Part shown: positions 1 through 8,570 of the stretch, one piece after another
Layout of the letters: each line of letters starts with the position of its first letter
Position numbering within the stretch: the stretch's first letter is position 1
NCBI GenBank assembly: GCA_903927685.1
Contig: CAIYOB010001162.1
Coordinates: 1 to 19,294, forward strand
From: an uncultured Planctomycetaceae bacterium
Lineage (GTDB): Bacteria; Planctomycetota; Planctomycetia; Pirellulales; Pirellulaceae
Reading direction: 5' to 3'
Length of the DNA: 19,294 nt
Translations under genes and position numbers: made by a program
The notes under the pieces: generated by a model
What the model was told of the DNA's origin: nothing
Database searches by the model: none
The model's input: only the letters and a program-made list of their open reading frames with translations

Positions 1-969
1 GAACGCTACGACATGGTCCGCACGGTGCGGAACCAACGCTATGTCTACGTCCGCAATTACATGCCCCATTTGATTTACGGCCAGTATGTGGGCTACATGT
101 TCCAGACTCCTACGACGCAAGTCTGGAAAACGTTGTACGACCAAGGCCAGTTGAGTCCGCCGCGAACGTATTTCTGGGAACCTAAGCCGACCGAGGAACT
201 GTACGATCTGCAGGCCGATCCTGACGAAGTCCGCAACCTGGTCGAGTCGCCGGAGCATCAGGCAATCCTGAACGAACTGCGGCAGGCCCATCGCGAGCAC
301 GTCCTGGCGATCCGCGATGCGGGCTTCCTGTCCGAAGCCGAAATGCATCGCCGGGCGGGCGAGACATCGATCTACGAACTGGGACACGATCCGCAGCGGT
401 ATCCCCTGGAAAAGATCCTGGACATGGCCCAGCTGGCGACACTCCGCGAACCAGCCGCCCTGGATGACCTGCGGGCCGGACTCAAGGCCGCCGACAGCGG
501 CGTCCGCTACTGGGCCGCGATCGGCTTGCTGGTTCGTGGCCAAGCCGCCGTTGCCGACGCGCGCGAGGAGCTGCGGGCGGCGCTGCAGGACAGTTCGCCG
601 ACGGTCCGGATCATCGCGGCCCGAGCGGTGAGTGAATACGGCACCGCGGAGGATTTGCCGCTGGCACTCGGCGTGCTCCGGGAAACCGCTTCACCCGAGA
701 CCAATGGTGCTTATGCCGCGATCCTGAGCCTGAACGCGATCGACGCCTTGGGCGACAAGGCGGCCTCGCTGCGCGAGATGCTGCGAACGCTGCCGGACAA
801 GGATCCGGCAGCGCCTGGCCGCGCGAACGGCTACGTCGCACGGCTGTTGGACAAGCTCGTCGGCCCAAGGCCGGCGGCGCCGGATGCCAAGCCCGCAGGC
901 AAACCCGCCGGCAAGCCGAAACGGGCGCGGGCCAAGGCCAGGACCGCGGCCGGAGCCGCCGACATCTGA
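1..969 (+). CDS. Sulfatase, C-terminal part with HEAT repeats (5' end outside window)
   Basis: The reading frame is open from the first base, so the N-terminus and the catalytic formylglycine (C/S-x-P-x-R) site lie to the left of the window. About 322 residues are visible. The first ~100 carry the end of an alkaline-phosphatase-fold sulfatase: a 'VRTVRNQRYVYVRNYMP' strand and the tell-tale 'ELYDLQADPDEVRNL' block that closes many arylsulfatase/N-sulfoglucosamine sulfohydrolase-like proteins. Residues ~135-285 are helical pairs of HEAT-repeat type ('DSGVRYWAAIGLL', 'SPTVRIIAARAVSEYG'), a fusion frequent in planctomycete sulfatases. The last ~35 residues are a low-complexity Lys/Ala/Pro tail with 'KPAGKPAGKPKRARAK'. 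The expected role is hydrolysis of sulfate esters on sulfated polysaccharides outside the cytoplasm. The exact substrate cannot be read from this part. The gene ends in TGA, 129 bases before the stop of a convergent gene. Confidence 0.9.
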   Translation, partial: ERYDMVRTVRNQRYVYVRNYMPHLIYGQYVGYMFQTPTTQVWKTLYDQGQLSPPRTYFWEPKPTEELYDLQADPDEVRNLVESPEHQAILNELRQAHREHVLAIRDAGFLSEAEMHRRAGETSIYELGHDPQRYPLEKILDMAQLATLREPAALDDLRAGLKAADSGVRYWAAIGLLVRGQAAVADAREELRAALQDSSPTVRIIAARAVSEYGTAEDLPLALGVLRETASPETNGAYAAILSLNAIDALGDKAASLREMLRTLPDKDPAAPGRANGYVARLLDKLVGPRPAAPDAKPAGKPAGKPKRARAKARTAAGAADI

Positions 970-1098
970 TTCGCGGATCGGGCCGAACCGTGATTTCATG
1001 GGCGCCCCGACGTACCCCAATACTCCATTGGGTGCTAGTTCTCGCGATCATCGCGGAACCGGGCATTTGTACCTTGGTGTCCCAGCCTCGCGCGTTCC

Positions 1099-2664
1099 TC
1101 AACCACCCATCCGAACACACAAGTCATCGGACTCGGACTCGCCATCGTACGAGTTGCCGCCGTCGTCTCGGCAGTTGTTTCCGATGCTGTAGAGCAGGTA
1201 TCCGACAGCCGTCCGCTGATAGTGAAGTGCGTTGCCGCCAAAAATGTCGGGTTGGACTTGCTCGATAAAACGCGGGACCAAGTCGTTCAGTTTCTCCGGA
1301 TAGCATCCTTGTTCGCTGTGATGGGCAGCCAGAGCCAATGCCAAACAGAGATTCCGGCGCAACTGAATGATGCGATCCTCTGCCGCCTGGGGCGCTGTAT
1401 TGGATAGGACGGCCGAAGCCAGTAAGTGGCCCAGCCATTCACCTGCGGTAAGGGCATCAAGGTGCGAATCCTTGAGAAAACGCTGGTAGATGTCCCTGTC
1501 CAGGGACATCCGCTCCTGTTCGAGGCGTGCCAGCGCAGAGTGTCGTTGCTGAGGATTCTCGATCGCCATCGCCTCTGCGATTTGATCAACCCGGTGATTA
1601 CCGGTTTTCATTACGGTGTCCCAATGCACCGTTTCCAGAGCCAAGACACCTAGGACTCGCCAAACCACGCGCTCGTCGCCGTCTGGCTTCAGTTCGTTGA
1701 CGGCCATCGCGCCGGTGGCCAGTCGCTGCACGATGTCCAGCAAGGTATACCGTTCCGCGATTGTGAGCTTCTGAATCATCTCAGGTGGTGGAGGAAGACG
1801 GTTGACGTCTCGGAGCCAACACCGTGCCAAGCCTGCTCTCGGCTGACTCGCTTCAATCAGTGGAAAAGCGGCGTCGATCGCCTCGGACTGGACTGCGATT
1901 CCAGCCAGGCCGTGGACCAAAGTCGGGCCTTTGCCGATCAGGTCGCCGAGGCGCAGGGTGGCCTGGAGGTCGTTCCACGCCGCCGCCGTCCTTCCTTCGC
2001 TGGCAAGCAGCAAGGCACGCGCGCTCAGAGCTCGTGCGGCCGACAGGCTGACTCTCAGTTCCGGGAGCAGGGCATTGATCAAGGCGGGAGACGCTCCCGG
2101 TTCCCGGCGCGACATGTCGATCGGTAAGAAATACGCTGTCCGCCTCGTACCTTGAACGATTCGCAACAGAGGCTGACGACTGAATCTGAGCCATCCGGCG
2201 ACGTTTGGGTATTTGACCGATTCCCACGGACGCGTGCGTGCCCCTTTCAATTCATCAAGGCACCGTGGAGATCGTTCATCGTCCTTGGGAATTCCCACGA
2301 CTTTGTGCAAGTACTCCTCGTAGGATACGAAGCAGGCGACTTCCTTCTCGGGGGTTGGGATTCCCAGTCGATCGAAGAACTGATCGCTGATCGGGACGCC
2401 GTCCGGTTGTGGCCCAAATGCCTGCAGGAAAAGCAGGCCCGCATTGGCCTCGGCGGATACTCCTCCGCGTGCGTTGTCATTGAGGGCTGTCGCGTAGTCA
2501 ACCAAGCCGTCGCATGTGCGTGGACCGGTGATGTGAGTTGTTGCTTCCGACACGGTGAACTGGGGCCCAGGCCCCGGACGACAATGCTTCTGCTCCTGCT
2601 CCTCACCTCGGCTGGTGACGGGGAGACAGGTGAGCAGTATGGCGAGAGACAATCCGCGCCGCAT
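1099..2664 (-). CDS. Secreted hypothetical protein, Cys-rich, planctomycete type
   Basis: No enzyme family is recognised. I chose the ATG at 2664 because GAGG lies six bases upstream and the product then opens with a clean signal peptide (MRRGLSLAILLTCLPVTSRG). An ATG at 2676 is also possible, and the frame extends without a signal-like start to 2727. The product is about 521 residues. After the signal it is mostly helical, with 'LSAARALSARALLLASEGRTAAAW' around the middle. It ends in a short domain, 'YPEKLNDLVPRF...ALHYQRTAVGYLLYSIGNN.RDDGG', which recurs at the C-terminus of many planctomycete secreted and membrane proteins and resembles the tail of pseudopilin-like proteins. At least nine cysteines are scattered through the chain, which may form disulfides after export. 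Two hand-counted 60-base samples gave 62% and 52% GC, against about 73% in a sample from the exporter operon. It follows the metalloprotease gene on the same strand with 87 bases between them, so co-transcription is possible. Confidence 0.75.
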   Translation of the reverse strand: MRRGLSLAILLTCLPVTSRGEEQEQKHCRPGPGPQFTVSEATTHITGPRTCDGLVDYATALNDNARGGVSAEANAGLLFLQAFGPQPDGVPISDQFFDRLGIPTPEKEVACFVSYEEYLHKVVGIPKDDERSPRCLDELKGARTRPWESVKYPNVAGWLRFSRQPLLRIVQGTRRTAYFLPIDMSRREPGASPALINALLPELRVSLSAARALSARALLLASEGRTAAAWNDLQATLRLGDLIGKGPTLVHGLAGIAVQSEAIDAAFPLIEASQPRAGLARCWLRDVNRLPPPPEMIQKLTIAERYTLLDIVQRLATGAMAVNELKPDGDERVVWRVLGVLALETVHWDTVMKTGNHRVDQIAEAMAIENPQQRHSALARLEQERMSLDRDIYQRFLKDSHLDALTAGEWLGHLLASAVLSNTAPQAAEDRIIQLRRNLCLALALAAHHSEQGCYPEKLNDLVPRFIEQVQPDIFGGNALHYQRTAVGYLLYSIGNNCRDDGGNSYDGESESDDLCVRMGG

Positions 2665-2751
2665 CGGAATCCTCATAATCCCTGCGGACTGTGGGCTCGC
2701 TGGACTCGACCACAGCCACTCAGGCAATCATTCAAGCCACGGAGCCAGCCT

Positions 2752-5478
2752 CTACGGCCCGCTCAACGCCAGCTTGGCTTCGAGCACCTTCTGGATCCGG
2801 GCGGATGATTCCCGCAGATGGGCGCTCGAGTACGCATCCAGCTTGACCTTGCTGGCCAACAATTTGTCGATGTCTTCCCGCAGGGCGGCAAGTTCGGCAT
2901 AGGCGATGGTCTTGCAGTCCTCCGGGGCGCCAATTCGGCCCATGGCCAAGTTCGACAGCGTCTGCAGGTAGCTCCGTTGCAGGTTGCGGCGGAGGCTGGA
3001 AATCGCCGGCTTTCGCTCGGTGAAGTTACCTTCGTTGGTCGCCTTGACTTCGGCAAAGACAGCGTTGGTAAGGCGGTCGAGCAGTTCAGCCGTGGTCAGG
3101 GCGTCCTGGTCCGCGGGGATCTTCAGCTCGGCGTCGTGGATCCGCTCCAGGGTGATGGAAGCCGTGAGCAGTCCCAGGATTTCCTCCTGCCATCGCAGGA
3201 TCAGATCGTGGACCGCCAGGTCCTTGCGGACCGGCATCTCGGAGCCCCAGTGGTTCCAGGTGGAGGCGGCCAGTTGGTTGTACAGTTCCGGGGGAAAGTC
3301 AAACGGCTTGTCGCTCAGCACTTGCTGTTCCAGCAACGTCAATGCCTCGCGCTGCTTCTTGGCATCCACCACCGTGAACGGCGGCTTGCCGTCCTTGTCG
3401 CCTTTGTGGCTGCGGCTGGTGTAGATGCCGCCGACGTAACGGGCGGCGAACTGCATCGCCTGGCCGTATTCAGCCAGGATCACGTTGAACGCCTTGCGGG
3501 CCTTGGTGTAGTCCTCGCCGTCTTTGACCGAACGATCGACCAGGCCGGGGATCAGTTGCTTCATCAACTCGGCCCGCTGCTTGGCATATTCCAACGCATC
3601 GTCCCCCAGATCGAACCGATTGGACTCGGGATCGGAGTCCGCGATTCCCATCGTGTCCTCGTCCGTCGCATACCTCAGAGCCGGCTCGCCGCTGCGGGCC
3701 GCGATCTTCTTCAGTTCCTCGTCCTCGTTTCCGGACACCTGCTTGTAGCCATACTCGATCGCCCAGAGGTCATACGGACCGATCGTCGTCGGGTAGAAAT
3801 CGCCCTGCGGGGTTCCCTTGGGCGAGATGTTGGTCGGGGTATAGTCCATGATCGAGGAGACCATGCCCTCGGCCCGCGTCTTGGCGGGGTCGTTGATGTC
3901 CTTCAGGTTGCGGTACGTGCTGCCTTTGAAGTTGTGCCGCAGGCCGAGCGTGTGGCCGACCTCGTGCATCGCCACCTGCTTGAGTCCCTGCATGATCAAC
4001 TCGCGCTCTTTCGCTTGCGAAACGGCAGGATTCCCTTCGGCCAACAGGGCCGTGGCGCCGAAAGCCAGTTGAGTGGCCATGCCGTACTCGAGGCAGCAAT
4101 GCCGGTTCGGATTGCCGAGCCCCACCAGTTCGCGCGTCGAGGCGTGACCGATGGCCGACAAATCGCGCCCGAGTCGCAGACCGGTCTTGGCGGCCAGGGC
4201 TTCCGGCCCCAACGTCTCCAGTTCCTGCTTCCAGAACGTCAGGAAGTCGGCATCAAAAATGATGTCCGCGTCCAGGATTTGACCAGTGTACGGATTCACT
4301 CGCGACGGCCCCATGGCAAAGCCTGCGTTCGCAGTGATCCAGCGGAACGTGTTGTAGTTGATGTCTTCCGGATCCCAGTCCGCGTCGTCCGGTTGCTGAC
4401 GCACCTCGATCGCATCGACCAAACCTGCCGCCTCGTACGCCTTGTTCCACTCCGCGATCCCGTCGCGGATCGGCTTCCGGTATTCAAATGGAACGGTCTT
4501 CTCGATCCAAAAGATCAGCGGCTCTTTGGGAGGCGATTTCTCGGCCCCCGGATTCGCCTTCTGAAGGTGCCACCGATTGATATAGCGAACGAATTGATCC
4601 GCAGTGTCCTTCTTGGAGAAGTCCTTGACCGCGGTCACAAAGTAGCCCACACGATCGTCGGCGACCCGCGGCTTGTAGCCCGTGCTGGGGATCTTGCTGA
4701 TCGAATAATGCACCATGATCGTCGCCCCGCGCGAATCGGGAACCGTGTCCAGTTCGACTCGCCCGCCCGCCGAGTAGACGGCGGCCACCTGCAGCTCGAC
4801 GTTATCTCTGAACCCCTTGACGGAATCCCAAGTCGACTTGTCGGGCGCGAACATGAAGCCGGGCAACGCCTGTGAGATCTGCGGCAGATCGCTCAGGAAC
4901 ACCGGCGACAGATCAATCAGGTCGCCGCCTTTGGGTCCGGTCGTGATCACAGGCAAGCTGAAAATCACACTGTCGGTATAAGCGTTCTTCACGGCACGAG
5001 CTTCGGGAGTCCCACTTTCCGCCTTGAAACGCACGTTCCGGCGGATGATATGCACATTCTTCTCGATCTTGCGGAAAGCCCAGACCCAATCGTCACCAAA
5101 TCCCCAGGTGTAGCCTCCCAAGACCGGTCGCTGGCCAATGCCGCGGGCGATGGCGATCAGCACCATGTACTCGTCCTGGTAGTTGCCGCCGGTCAACTCG
5201 GCATACAGGCGGTTTTCTTTCCGATACAAAGGAACCAGGCCTTCCACGGGCTTGGCATCCTTGAGTACCATTTCGTGGGAGATGGACGGCGGGCCGGATG
5301 ATGTCGGCGGCTTGGCTTCCATTCCACCCGAGGGCTTTGGCGCCTCGCCCGGCTCGGCGTTTGCGGTACCCTGTGGCTCCGCTGCCGGTTTGGCCTCCTC
5401 GGCAGCGAATCCCGCTGAGGAAAACAACGTAGCAGCCGCCATCAGGCCGAACAGAACACAAAACAGACGATTCTTCAT
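2752..5478 (-). CDS. Secreted zinc metalloprotease, metzincin (DUF5117/DUF4953 type)
   Basis: The 908-residue product has a signal peptide (MKNRLFCVLFGLMAAATLFSSAGFA) followed by a Pro/Ala/Glu-rich linker to about residue 65. The ~100-290 segment fits DUF5117 ('GGYTWGFGDDWVWAFRK'). The peptidase core carries an extended metzincin motif HEVGHTLGLRH at 505-515, so H505, H509 and H515 should bind zinc and E506 should be the general base. 'SSIMDYTP' around M544 is the Met-turn. The C-terminal third is helical, as in DUF4953/Met-zincin proteins. The family is widespread in Bacteroidetes and Planctomycetes, usually 800-900 residues, and is predicted to cleave proteins outside the cytoplasm. Natural substrates are unknown. 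I chose the ATG at 5478 because the frame continues upstream to 5694 but that extension has no signal-like start and overlaps the divergent isomerase gene. The 110 bases between the two divergent starts must hold both promoters, but I see no clear -35/-10 pair there. Confidence 0.88.
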   Translation of the reverse strand: MKNRLFCVLFGLMAAATLFSSAGFAAEEAKPAAEPQGTANAEPGEAPKPSGGMEAKPPTSSGPPSISHEMVLKDAKPVEGLVPLYRKENRLYAELTGGNYQDEYMVLIAIARGIGQRPVLGGYTWGFGDDWVWAFRKIEKNVHIIRRNVRFKAESGTPEARAVKNAYTDSVIFSLPVITTGPKGGDLIDLSPVFLSDLPQISQALPGFMFAPDKSTWDSVKGFRDNVELQVAAVYSAGGRVELDTVPDSRGATIMVHYSISKIPSTGYKPRVADDRVGYFVTAVKDFSKKDTADQFVRYINRWHLQKANPGAEKSPPKEPLIFWIEKTVPFEYRKPIRDGIAEWNKAYEAAGLVDAIEVRQQPDDADWDPEDINYNTFRWITANAGFAMGPSRVNPYTGQILDADIIFDADFLTFWKQELETLGPEALAAKTGLRLGRDLSAIGHASTRELVGLGNPNRHCCLEYGMATQLAFGATALLAEGNPAVSQAKERELIMQGLKQVAMHEVGHTLGLRHNFKGSTYRNLKDINDPAKTRAEGMVSSIMDYTPTNISPKGTPQGDFYPTTIGPYDLWAIEYGYKQVSGNEDEELKKIAARSGEPALRYATDEDTMGIADSDPESNRFDLGDDALEYAKQRAELMKQLIPGLVDRSVKDGEDYTKARKAFNVILAEYGQAMQFAARYVGGIYTSRSHKGDKDGKPPFTVVDAKKQREALTLLEQQVLSDKPFDFPPELYNQLAASTWNHWGSEMPVRKDLAVHDLILRWQEEILGLLTASITLERIHDAELKIPADQDALTTAELLDRLTNAVFAEVKATNEGNFTERKPAISSLRRNLQRSYLQTLSNLAMGRIGAPEDCKTIAYAELAALREDIDKLLASKVKLDAYSSAHLRESSARIQKVLEAKLALSGP

Positions 5479-5588
5479 GGAGTAACTCGCTTTTCGAGAC
5501 CGAGCCTTGGTATATTTTGCCAGTGTTCTAAATATAGCCTGCGCTACCCCATTTGCGAGACCGGTAAAGCTATTCTTGTGAGGAAGCC

Positions 5589-6566
5589 ATGAAAACCACT
5601 GCAGAAACTCGTTCCCCAACCCTGCGCCGTCGCGACCTGTTGACTGGTGCCGTCCTTCTCGGGTGTTCTGCGGCATCCGCCGATCGGCCGGCATTCGCCG
5701 TTTCCAGCGCCCCGGCTGAGTCGGGACCGCGTCTGGGCAACCCGATCGCCGTGTCGACCTACTCGTTCTGGCGATTCTTGGACGACTCGAAGGTCAAGAT
5801 CGAGGACTGCATCCGGTCTGCCGCCGAAATGGGCTTCGACGCCGTCGAAATCCTCGAAATGCAGATGGACAGCACAGATCCTGCTTACGTCCAAACACTA
5901 AAACGCGAAGCATTCTTGAACGGCTTGTCGCTGTGCGGGCTGTCGACGCACCAGGCGTTCGTTTCGCCGGATCCGGAGAAACGGCAGACGAACATCGACA
6001 AGACGATCGCCAGCATCGAACTCGCCTACCGCTTGGGCATCCCGACCATGCGCGTGAACACGGGCCGTTGGGGGACGAGCAAGGACTTTGACGAGCTGAT
6101 GAAGAACCGCGGCATCGAGCCGCCGCTGCCAGGCTATACCGACGAGGACGCGTATCCCTGGGTGATCGAATGCCTGGAGAAATGCCTGCCGACCGCCGAG
6201 AAGTGCGGCGTGGTCCTGGGCCTGGAGAACCACTGGGGCTTGGGGCGGACACCGGAAGGCGTCCTGCGGATCGTCAACGCCGTCCAGTCGCCCTGGCTGC
6301 GGGTCACGCTGGACACGGGCAACTTTCTGGAAGATCCCTACGACCGCCTCGCCCTGCTGGCTCCGCAGACTGCCTTTGTCCAAGCGAAAACCTACTACGG
6401 CGGGGGCATCTGGTACTCGCTGGAACTCGACTATCCGCGAATCGCCGGGATCCTGCGCCAGCAGCACTATCGCGGTTTCATTTCGCTGGAATTCGAAGGC
6501 CGCGAGGACTACCGCACGGCAATCCCCAAGAGCCTGGCCGTGCTGCGCGACGCGTTTCGGTTCTGA
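5589..6566 (+). CDS. Sugar phosphate isomerase/epimerase, xylose isomerase-like TIM barrel, Tat-exported
   Basis: The 325-residue protein belongs to the AP endonuclease 2/xylose isomerase-like TIM-barrel family that includes sugar phosphate isomerases/epimerases and inosose dehydratases. Visible family blocks are 'MGFDAVEILEMQMD', 'LGIPTMRVNTGRWG', 'VVLGLENHWGLGRTPEGV', 'LRVTLDTGNF', 'FVQAKTYYGGG' and 'FISLEFEG'. The acidic residues in 'LGLEN', 'LDTGNF' and 'SLEFEG' are the likely metal ligands. The N-terminus has a twin-arginine motif (RRRDLL) and a hydrophobic stretch, so export by the Tat pathway in folded form is likely. 'LLGC' within that stretch may be a lipobox, which would make it a membrane-anchored lipoprotein. 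The start is supported by GAGGAA five bases or less upstream of the ATG. The gene is monocistronic here: it is divergent from the metalloprotease and its stop lies only 23 bases from the stop of convergent argS. The sugar substrate is not determinable from sequence. Confidence 0.87.
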   Translation: MKTTAETRSPTLRRRDLLTGAVLLGCSAASADRPAFAVSSAPAESGPRLGNPIAVSTYSFWRFLDDSKVKIEDCIRSAAEMGFDAVEILEMQMDSTDPAYVQTLKREAFLNGLSLCGLSTHQAFVSPDPEKRQTNIDKTIASIELAYRLGIPTMRVNTGRWGTSKDFDELMKNRGIEPPLPGYTDEDAYPWVIECLEKCLPTAEKCGVVLGLENHWGLGRTPEGVLRIVNAVQSPWLRVTLDTGNFLEDPYDRLALLAPQTAFVQAKTYYGGGIWYSLELDYPRIAGILRQQHYRGFISLEFEGREDYRTAIPKSLAVLRDAFRF

Positions 6567-6589
6567 CGCCGGCCACTGCCCGACGCAGG

Positions 6590-8563
6590 TCACATCTTGT
6601 CGACCACCTGAATCCCCAGTAGATCCAGTCCCTGCCGGATGGTGCGGCCGGTCAGGTCGCACAGCCGCAGGCGGCTGGTGCGCTGCGCCGGACTGTCCGC
6701 CGTCAGCACGGGGCACTGATGGTAGAACTCGGAAAAGCTCTTGGCCAGGTCGAACAGATAAGCGGTCAGCTGGCTGGGCCGGTAATCCGTCATGGCATCC
6801 TGCAGCGATTCGGCGAACTGCAGCAGCTTGATCGCCAGGGCTCGTTCCGCCGGATGCCCGACACTGATTGGATCGCTGGCGGCCCGCAATGCCTCGACGT
6901 CGACCCGCCCCTTGGCAAAAATACTCTGCGTGCGGGCGTACGAGTACTGCATGTACGTGGCCGTGTTTCCCTCCAACGCGACCATCTTGTCGAAACTGAA
7001 CACGTAGTCGCTGGTTCGGTTCTGAGCCAGATCGGCGTACTTGATCGCCGCGTGGCCGACGACGTTTGCGATGTGCCGGCGATCGTCTTCGCTTAACTCC
7101 GCTCCGCCCGGCTTGGCATCGTCGTTGGCGCTGACCACGCCGTAGGCTTTGGCAACCGCTTCGTCCAACAAGCCTTCCAGACCCACGGTGTCGCCGGAGC
7201 GGGTCTTGTATGGCTTGCCATCTTCGCCCATCACCGTCCCGAAACTGATGTGCCGCAATTCGACCGCGGAACAGCCCCAGTGCCGAGCCGCCGCGAACAG
7301 CTTTTCAAAATGCTCGCTCTGCCGATGGTCGACGACATACAGGATCGCATCCGGGTTCCAGGTCTTCATCCGGTATTCGATCGTCGCCAGATCCGTCGTG
7401 GCGTACAGGTAGGCGCCGTCGCGTTTCTGGATGATCATCGGCGCATCGAAGCCTTCCAGAAACACGCACACGGCCCCGTCGCTGTCCTTTGCCAAACCAC
7501 GCTCGCGGAACTCCCGCACCACGCCGCCCAGTTGATCGTGATAGAAACTCTCGCCGTATTCGCAGTCAAAGCGGATCTCCAGCCGGTCGTAGATCCGTTG
7601 AATATCTTGCCGACAGCGTGGCAGGAAGTCGTGCCACAGTTGCAGATTCTCGGCGTCTCCAGCGTGCAGCTTGGCCGTCTCCTGCAGGACAGCCCCCGCG
7701 ATGCCGGGGTGCTGGGCCGCCAGCGTCGCCAGGACCGGCGAACTCTCGACGGCTCGTAGTTTTCGTCCGGCGGACGCCAGTTCCTCGCGGGCTTCCTGCA
7801 GTTGCTGTTCCAGCTTGCGGACGGCCTTTTCAGCTTTCTTCCGCAGGTTCTTGTCGTCGCTCGCAGCCTGGTCCCGTTGACCGTCCAACGCGACCCGCCG
7901 CTGCTCGACTTGAGCTGCCAAGTCCGGCAACCGGCCCTGGGTCTCGTGGTAATCGACCAGCTGATGGACCAGCTTGTATAGCCGGCTCAACTCCGCCACG
8001 GGCTCGCGCTCGTAGGCGGCCTGGTCGCGGAAGTGCTTGTAGCCATAGATGATCATGCCGAACTGGGTGCCCCAGTCGCCCAAATGGTTGTCGGTGATCA
8101 CACGGTGGCCGAGGAACCGCAGGGTCCGCGCCAGGGCGTCGCCGATCACGGTCGAGCGAATGTGCCCGACATGCATCGGTTTGGCGACATTGGGCGACGA
8201 ATAGTCGATGACATAGGTCCGCGCCGACGCGACGGGCGGCACACCCAGCCGTGGATCGTCCAGTCGCCGGGCGAGTTCGGCGGCGACGTACTCGTCTTTG
8301 AGCCGCAGGTTGATAAACCCCGGACCGGCGATCTCCGGCGTGTGGCACAGGTCCGCCAGATCAAGCCGCTCGACAATCGCCGCCGCCACATCGCGCGGCG
8401 ACTGCCCCATCCGCTTGCCCAGCGGCATTGCACAGTTGGCCTGGTAGTCGCCGAACCGCGCATCCTGAGCAGGCCGGATCAGGTCGAGCAAATCCCCCGT
8501 TTCATCGACCAGGGAACGGAGGGCGTCATCGAACCGGCGTCTTAATTCCAGCAGCGTGTTCAT
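6590..8563 (-). CDS. argS: Arginyl-tRNA synthetase
   Basis: This cytoplasmic class I synthetase charges tRNA-Arg with arginine for translation. It has 657 residues, against about 577 in E. coli. Order of features: N-terminal Add-1-type domain (1-~115) with 'FGDYQANCAMPLGK'; Rossmann core with the HIGH-like 'HVGH' at 131-134 and 'NHLGDWGTQFGM' at 159-170; 'GKPYKTRSGDTVGLEGLLDEA' around 449-469, the usual replacement for KMSKS in this enzyme; and the C-terminal DALR anticodon-binding domain ending 'LDLLGIQVVDKM'. Residues ~213-270 form an extra charged helical, probably coiled-coil, segment rich in Lys, Glu, Gln and Arg, inserted between the Rossmann halves. This accounts for most of the extra length. 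The gene follows rsfS with only seven bases between them and is almost certainly co-transcribed with it. Confidence 0.97.
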   Translation of the reverse strand: MNTLLELRRRFDDALRSLVDETGDLLDLIRPAQDARFGDYQANCAMPLGKRMGQSPRDVAAAIVERLDLADLCHTPEIAGPGFINLRLKDEYVAAELARRLDDPRLGVPPVASARTYVIDYSSPNVAKPMHVGHIRSTVIGDALARTLRFLGHRVITDNHLGDWGTQFGMIIYGYKHFRDQAAYEREPVAELSRLYKLVHQLVDYHETQGRLPDLAAQVEQRRVALDGQRDQAASDDKNLRKKAEKAVRKLEQQLQEAREELASAGRKLRAVESSPVLATLAAQHPGIAGAVLQETAKLHAGDAENLQLWHDFLPRCRQDIQRIYDRLEIRFDCEYGESFYHDQLGGVVREFRERGLAKDSDGAVCVFLEGFDAPMIIQKRDGAYLYATTDLATIEYRMKTWNPDAILYVVDHRQSEHFEKLFAAARHWGCSAVELRHISFGTVMGEDGKPYKTRSGDTVGLEGLLDEAVAKAYGVVSANDDAKPGGAELSEDDRRHIANVVGHAAIKYADLAQNRTSDYVFSFDKMVALEGNTATYMQYSYARTQSIFAKGRVDVEALRAASDPISVGHPAERALAIKLLQFAESLQDAMTDYRPSQLTAYLFDLAKSFSEFYHQCPVLTADSPAQRTSRLRLCDLTGRTIRQGLDLLGIQVVDKM

Positions 8564-8570
8564 CGGATTC

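Noticed and set aside
1016..1032. 6-bp inverted repeat (CCCAAT/ATTGGG, 5-base loop) in the gap between the sulfatase and the convergent unknown gene
   Set aside because: The stem is short and AT-containing with no T-run after it. A repeat this size is expected by chance, so a terminator call is not supported.
2818..4875. 685-residue open frame on the plus strand, antisense to the metalloprotease
   Set aside because: The sense strand has an unambiguous metzincin with signal peptide and zinc motif. The antisense product is a Gly/Val/Arg/Gln-rich string with no recognisable domain, as expected from high-GC third positions.
5479..5588. AT-richer divergent gap with TATATT- and AATATA-like stretches
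   Set aside because: I could not pair a -10 with a -35 at acceptable spacing on either strand, so no promoter is called, although both genes must be transcribed from here.
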